From positions 1-8,521 of the forward strand of contig DXVG01000062.1 of assembly GCA_019409045.1 (NCBI GenBank): DNA of 8,521 nucleotides, in the 5' to 3' direction. Each line of letters starts with the position of its first letter. The first letter of the stretch is position 1. Source of the stretch: Clostridiales bacterium (GTDB lineage: Bacteria; Bacillota; Clostridia; Christensenellales; Aristaeellaceae). A program made the position numbers and the translations under genes. The notes under the pieces were generated by a model. It had not been told where the DNA came from, ran no database searches, and worked only from the letters and a program-made list of their open reading frames with translations. This document shows positions 6,026 to 8,521 of the stretch, one piece after another.

Positions 6026-6985
6026 TCAGAAGCTGTCGAACATGTCCAGCTGCTGCGCAAACGAATCCCGCCAGCCCGCGCCGAGGCGGTGGAACTCGTC
6101 CCGGTCGATCTGCCGGAAGGGCTGCGCGCCGCGCTGGAGCAGCGCGTGGTTGGCCGAAAAGCCCGTGTAGGCGTACACCCAGTCACACAGGCCGCGCTTG
6201 AGCGCGTCGGTCTCGCCGCGCTTTCCATCGGTGTTGAAGATGAAAGCGGCGCGGGCGAGCGAGAACACCAGCTTGTTGCGGGCAATGGCGTGCGGCACGG
6301 TAAACAGCGCCTCCGGATGCTCCAGGGACAGCGCGGCGGCGCGGCCGTCGGCGATGAGCGCGTGCATGTGCTCCTCCCCGATGTGCGAAAGCAGCCCGCC
6401 CGCGGGGACGTCCACCAGCGTGCCGCCGCGCTCGGCCACCATGCCCGCGGCCACGCGGCAGACGCCCAGCTCGCCGCCGGTGATCACGCAAAAGCCCATC
6501 TCCTGCGCGCCGAGCACGATGCCCTCGATGCAGGCTCGCACCTCGGGCGTGGTCTTTACGCCGCTGACGCCCAGTATGGCCACGGCGGGCCTGTCCAGCA
6601 GCGCGCGCTCCCCGGCGAAGAACAGCGCGGGCGGCGCGGCGTTGCCCATGCGCGCGCGAAAGTGCGGGGGATAATCCTCGTCAAAGCAGGTGATGACGCG
6701 AATGCCCTTTTGCAAAAATCCCTCGAGCGTATAGGTGAGCTGCACGCCGCGGTGCAAAAGCGTGTAGAGGCGGTACGCCTCCTCCTCCGGGATGCCCAGA
6801 AGCATCATCAGCCCGCTTATGTCCACGCGCAAAAGCGCGCCCAGCCGTCCGGCCGAGCTGGCCTTGACGCGGGCGAGTGTGCGGGCAAACTCCGCCGTGC
6901 TCAGGGGGCGCGCGTACTCCGCGCGGTCCGCCGAGAGCGCGACGGTCAGAAGCATGGTGGCAAACGCATCGTCGTTGTAATTCAT
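6026..6985 (-). CDS. Divergent DprA/Smf-like DNA-processing protein
   Basis: The protein has 319 residues. An N-terminal helical region (about 1-85) is followed by the DprA-type lead-in GIRVITCFDEDYPPHF (94-109), PPALFFAG (118-125) and a Rossmann-like core starting VAILG (135-139). DprA loads RecA onto incoming single-stranded DNA in transformation and recombination. Here the usual VGSR is VAILGVSG, and the usual SGxAxGID motif is replaced by ITGGELGVCRVA (168-179). The later ARNKLVFSLA (235-244) keeps the conserved Arg-Asn, but the following SGS/T motif reads NTDGKRGETDA. The C-terminus is short, so a DprA winged-helix domain is probably absent. It is therefore a distant paralogue whose activity is uncertain. 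ATG 6985 is preferred over ATG 6991 because AGGGGG abuts the latter but is 6 nt from the former. It has its own promoter. Confidence 0.82.
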   Translation of the reverse strand: MNYNDDAFATMLLTVALSADRAEYARPLSTAEFARTLARVKASSAGRLGALLRVDISGLMMLLGIPEEEAYRLYTLLHRGVQLTYTLEGFLQKGIRVITCFDEDYPPHFRARMGNAAPPALFFAGERALLDRPAVAILGVSGVKTTPEVRACIEGIVLGAQEMGFCVITGGELGVCRVAAGMVAERGGTLVDVPAGGLLSHIGEEHMHALIADGRAAALSLEHPEALFTVPHAIARNKLVFSLARAAFIFNTDGKRGETDALKRGLCDWVYAYTGFSANHALLQRGAQPFRQIDRDEFHRLGAGWRDSFAQQLDMFDSF

Positions 6986-7051
6986 CCGCATCCCCCTCGC
7001 GCGAGCGTGCAGTGGCCGGCGGTCAGGCCGCTCCGGCGCCCTATTACCGCC

Positions 7052-7080
7052 ATTATACCACAGCCGGGCGCGCGCTTCAA
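7052..7080 (-). promoter_or_regulatory. Extended -10 promoter of DprA-like gene
   Basis: On the minus strand, TTGAAG (7080-7075), a 17-nt spacer ending TGG, and a perfect TATAAT (7057-7052) form a strong sigma-A promoter. The -35 overlaps the sigK stop codon (7077-7079). Transcription would start near 7045 and give a leader of about 60 nt that contains a GC-rich hairpin. Confidence 0.82.
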
Positions 7081-7769
7081 CCGCCCAATGCGTGACGCAG
7101 CTTGTCGAGGGCCCGCTTTTCTATGCGGGAGACGTAGGAGCGGGAGATGCCCAGCGCGCGGGCGACCTCGTGCTGCGGGCGCGGCGCGCCGTCCAGCAGG
7201 CCGTAGCGCATTTGCACGACGCGGCGCTCGCGCTCGCTCAGAAGCGGCGTGTCGATCAGCCGCAGCGCGCGGCCGGACTCTATGGACGTCTCCGCCGCGT
7301 CGCTCACAGCGTCCTTGTCCGTGCCCAGAAGGTCGGTCAGGTGGATCTCGTTGCCCTCCCTGTCCGCGCCGATGGGCTCGTCGAGCAGCACGTTTCCGCG
7401 CTCCTTGCGCCCAGCGCGAAGCTGCATGCGTATCTCGTTTTCGATGCAGCGCGAAGCATAGGCGGTCAACCTGCCCGCCTCGGGGCGAAACGTGTTGACC
7501 GCCTTGATCAGGCCGATGGAACCGATCGACACCAGATCGTCCATGTCCAGCGCGCCCGCCCGGTACTTCTTGGCGATGTGCGCCACCAGCCGCAGGTTGT
7601 GCGCGATCAGCCGGTCGCGCGCGGCGGCGTCCCCCTCGCCCATGCGGCGGATCAGCTCCGCCTCCTCCTCGGCCGCGAGCGGCTTTGGAAACGCGTTTCG
7701 GCCCGTGACGTGCAGTATCAGCGCCCACAGATTCTCCGCGAGCCACACAATCGCCTCGACAAGCGGCAT
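7077..7769 (-). CDS. sigK: RNA polymerase sporulation sigma factor SigK (pro-sigma-K)
   Basis: This 230-residue protein is the late mother-cell sporulation sigma factor. The hydrophobic N-terminal pro-sequence (MPLVEAIVWLAENLWALIL) is followed by NAFPKPL (25-31), as in Bacillus pro-SigK; by alignment the SpoIVFB cleavage point falls near His20/Val21 (inference). Region 2 includes LIAHNLRLVAHIAKKY (54-69), DDLVSIGSIGLIKAV (77-91) and YASRCIENEI (104-113). Region 4 carries the helix-turn-helix HEVARALGISRSYVSRIEKRAL (200-221, given as one span). The gene is continuous, with no skin-type interruption. ATG 7769 has GAAGGGGGGA about 7 nt upstream. It lies 86 nt downstream of ytfJ on the same strand. 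Sigma-K directs spore coat and mother-cell lysis genes. Confidence 0.95.
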   Translation of the reverse strand: MPLVEAIVWLAENLWALILHVTGRNAFPKPLAAEEEAELIRRMGEGDAAARDRLIAHNLRLVAHIAKKYRAGALDMDDLVSIGSIGLIKAVNTFRPEAGRLTAYASRCIENEIRMQLRAGRKERGNVLLDEPIGADREGNEIHLTDLLGTDKDAVSDAAETSIESGRALRLIDTPLLSERERRVVQMRYGLLDGAPRPQHEVARALGISRSYVSRIEKRALDKLRHALGG

Positions 7770-7803
7770 GCAGCGTCCCCCCTTCGGCGCAGTGCGCCAT
7801 GGG

Positions 7804-7814
7804 GCATACTATGC
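7804..7814 (-). promoter_or_regulatory. Palindrome / possible promoter element before sigK
   Basis: The 11-bp sequence GCATA-G-TATGC (minus strand) lies about 35 nt upstream of the sigK start. It contains CATAGTAT, which partly resembles a sigma-E -10 element (CATACAnT), and also TAGTAT as a weak sigma-A -10. No matching -35 is visible in the GC-rich sequence upstream, so it may equally be a protein-binding palindrome or chance. Confidence 0.25.
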
Positions 7815-7855
7815 GCGGGCGCGGCGCGGGGAGAACGCGGCGGCCCGCCCGGCGC

Positions 7856-8263
7856 TCACGCGGAGGGGGCGGGCTGCGGGGCGCTCTTTGAGCGGTTCTC
7901 CAGCGCGGCCTTTATCTGCGCCATCAGCTGCGGCGCCATTTCGATGATCCTGTCCACGGGCGCGTAGGCCTGCGCGGGCAGGAGCCGCACCTGGCCGCCG
8001 CTGACCACGATAAAGCCCATCGGCTGCACGCTCACGCCCGCGCCCGTGCCCCCGGCGAACGCGGGCTGCGCCGCCTCCGGGCGCTTGCAGCCGCCGTACT
8101 CGCCGCCCCCGGCCACAAAGCCGAAGGCGACCTTGGAGACGGGGATGACGGTCGAGCCGTCGGAAGTGACGATGGCCTCGCCGACCACCGTGTTGACGTC
8201 CACCATGTCGCGTATGCTCTCCATGGTCGTGCTCATGAGGTTTTCGATCGGATGCTTTTCCAT
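7856..8263 (-). CDS. ytfJ: Spore protein YtfJ (GerW family)
   Basis: This 135-residue protein matches YtfJ/GerW, a small mother-cell-expressed spore protein linked to germination in Bacillus. Its N-terminus MEKHPIENLMSTTMESIRDM then VDVNTVVGE, the strand SKVAFGFVAGGGEYG (43-57), the glycine-rich AFAGGTGAGVSVQPMGFIVV (69-88) and the VDRIIEMAPQL helix (103-113) are all in the family order. The C-terminus is a short Ser/Ala/Pro tail. ATG 8263 is used because GGGAGG lies about 7 nt upstream and the N-terminus aligns with known members. Its first 31 nt overlap the end of the DUF2953 gene, suggesting translational coupling. sigK follows 86 nt downstream. Confidence 0.93.
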   Translation of the reverse strand: MEKHPIENLMSTTMESIRDMVDVNTVVGEAIVTSDGSTVIPVSKVAFGFVAGGGEYGGCKRPEAAQPAFAGGTGAGVSVQPMGFIVVSGGQVRLLPAQAYAPVDRIIEMAPQLMAQIKAALENRSKSAPQPAPSA

Positions 8264-8521
8264 GTCGCGCCTCCCGCTATTGTTTCGACCGTGCCAGCGC
8301 ACACGGCGAGTATAATATGTCCAACGCGCATTGAAACGATTCCCGAGGCCTCGCAGCGGATCGCGCGGCCGTCGAAGCGCGGGCGCACATCCAGCGTCAC
8401 GCGCGCGCCCGTGGCCGCGCCCACCGCGCGCATAAGCGCGTGCGCGCCGCCCACCGCCAGCGCCGTGGCGACCGCATCGGACAGCCCCAGTTCGCCGCGC
8501 GCGTCCAGCGCCTCGACGCGC
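8233..8521 (-). CDS. DUF2953 domain protein, C-terminal part (5' end off window)
   Basis: The open frame enters from the right edge and stops at TGA 8233-8235, so only the last 95 codons are visible. The visible sequence includes RVEALDARGELGLSDAVATA, a small-residue stretch GGAHALMRAVGAATGA, then VTLDVRPRFDGRAIRCEASG and IVSMRVGHIIL. The pattern of a GD/SDA-type segment, a V.P.F strand and an I..R.GHII ending is typical of the C-terminus of DUF2953 proteins. These commonly sit directly before ytfJ in sporulating Firmicutes; their role is unknown. The identification rests on the C-terminal part plus the neighbour. Confidence 0.75.
   Translation of the reverse strand, partial: RVEALDARGELGLSDAVATALAVGGAHALMRAVGAATGARVTLDVRPRFDGRAIRCEASGIVSMRVGHIILAVCAGTVETIAGGATWKSIRSKTS

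Noticed and set aside
5763..6170. Plus-strand TTG-started frame inside the candidate RNA
   Set aside because: No ribosome-binding site near the TTG, unrecognisable product, and it runs through the terminator at 5980-6022.
5741..7498. 585-codon plus-strand open frame over the RNA locus, the DprA-like gene and part of sigK
   Set aside because: No ribosome site, runs through a strong terminator, and is antisense to two recognisable genes with low-complexity Arg/Ala/Gly/Val-rich protein.
1..8521. CRISPR arrays, insertion sequences, tRNA or rRNA genes
   Set aside because: No spaced direct repeats, transposase motifs, terminal inverted repeats, or tRNA/rRNA-like sequences were seen.

Overview
The window comes from a GC-rich, endospore-forming member of the Bacillota, most likely class Clostridia. 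The evidence is an uninterrupted sigK with a pro-sequence, a ytfJ/gerW-type spore gene, a DUF2953 gene, an LCP cell-wall transferase, strong AGGAGG ribosome sites and sigma-A promoters with 17-nt spacers. A finer taxonomic placement is not supported by the sequence alone.

Left block (1-2700, all minus strand). A UPF0735/PheB-type ACT protein gene is followed 33 nt later by a GNAT acetyltransferase gene, then by a MATE-family efflux gene. The MATE gene has its own near-consensus promoter. An intrinsic-terminator-shaped hairpin lies between promoter and gene, followed by a 28-codon leader ORF whose stop codon lies inside the MATE ribosome-binding site. This looks like a regulated exporter, with transcription attenuation plus a leader peptide.

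Middle block (2700-5660). An LCP (LytR-CpsA-Psr) gene on the plus strand diverges from the ACT gene. It converges on a minus-strand beta-hydroxyacid dehydrogenase gene (GarR/3-hydroxyisobutyrate dehydrogenase family). A plus-strand gene for a PF06541-type membrane protein follows, with its own strong promoter.

RNA locus (5722-6022). A consensus promoter and a strong intrinsic terminator bracket about 265 nt with no credible ORF. By eye the stretch folds into successive hairpins, two of whose loops are complementary to sequence just downstream (possible tandem pseudoknots). I could not assign it to a known RNA family. It is the best candidate in the window for something undescribed.

Right block (6026-8521, all minus strand). 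Reading in the direction of transcription from the right edge: DUF2953 (5' end cut by the window), ytfJ overlapping it by 31 nt, sigK, then a divergent DprA-like gene with its own extended -10 promoter overlapping the sigK stop. The first three form a sporulation cluster. The DprA-like gene is probably expressed independently in growing cells.
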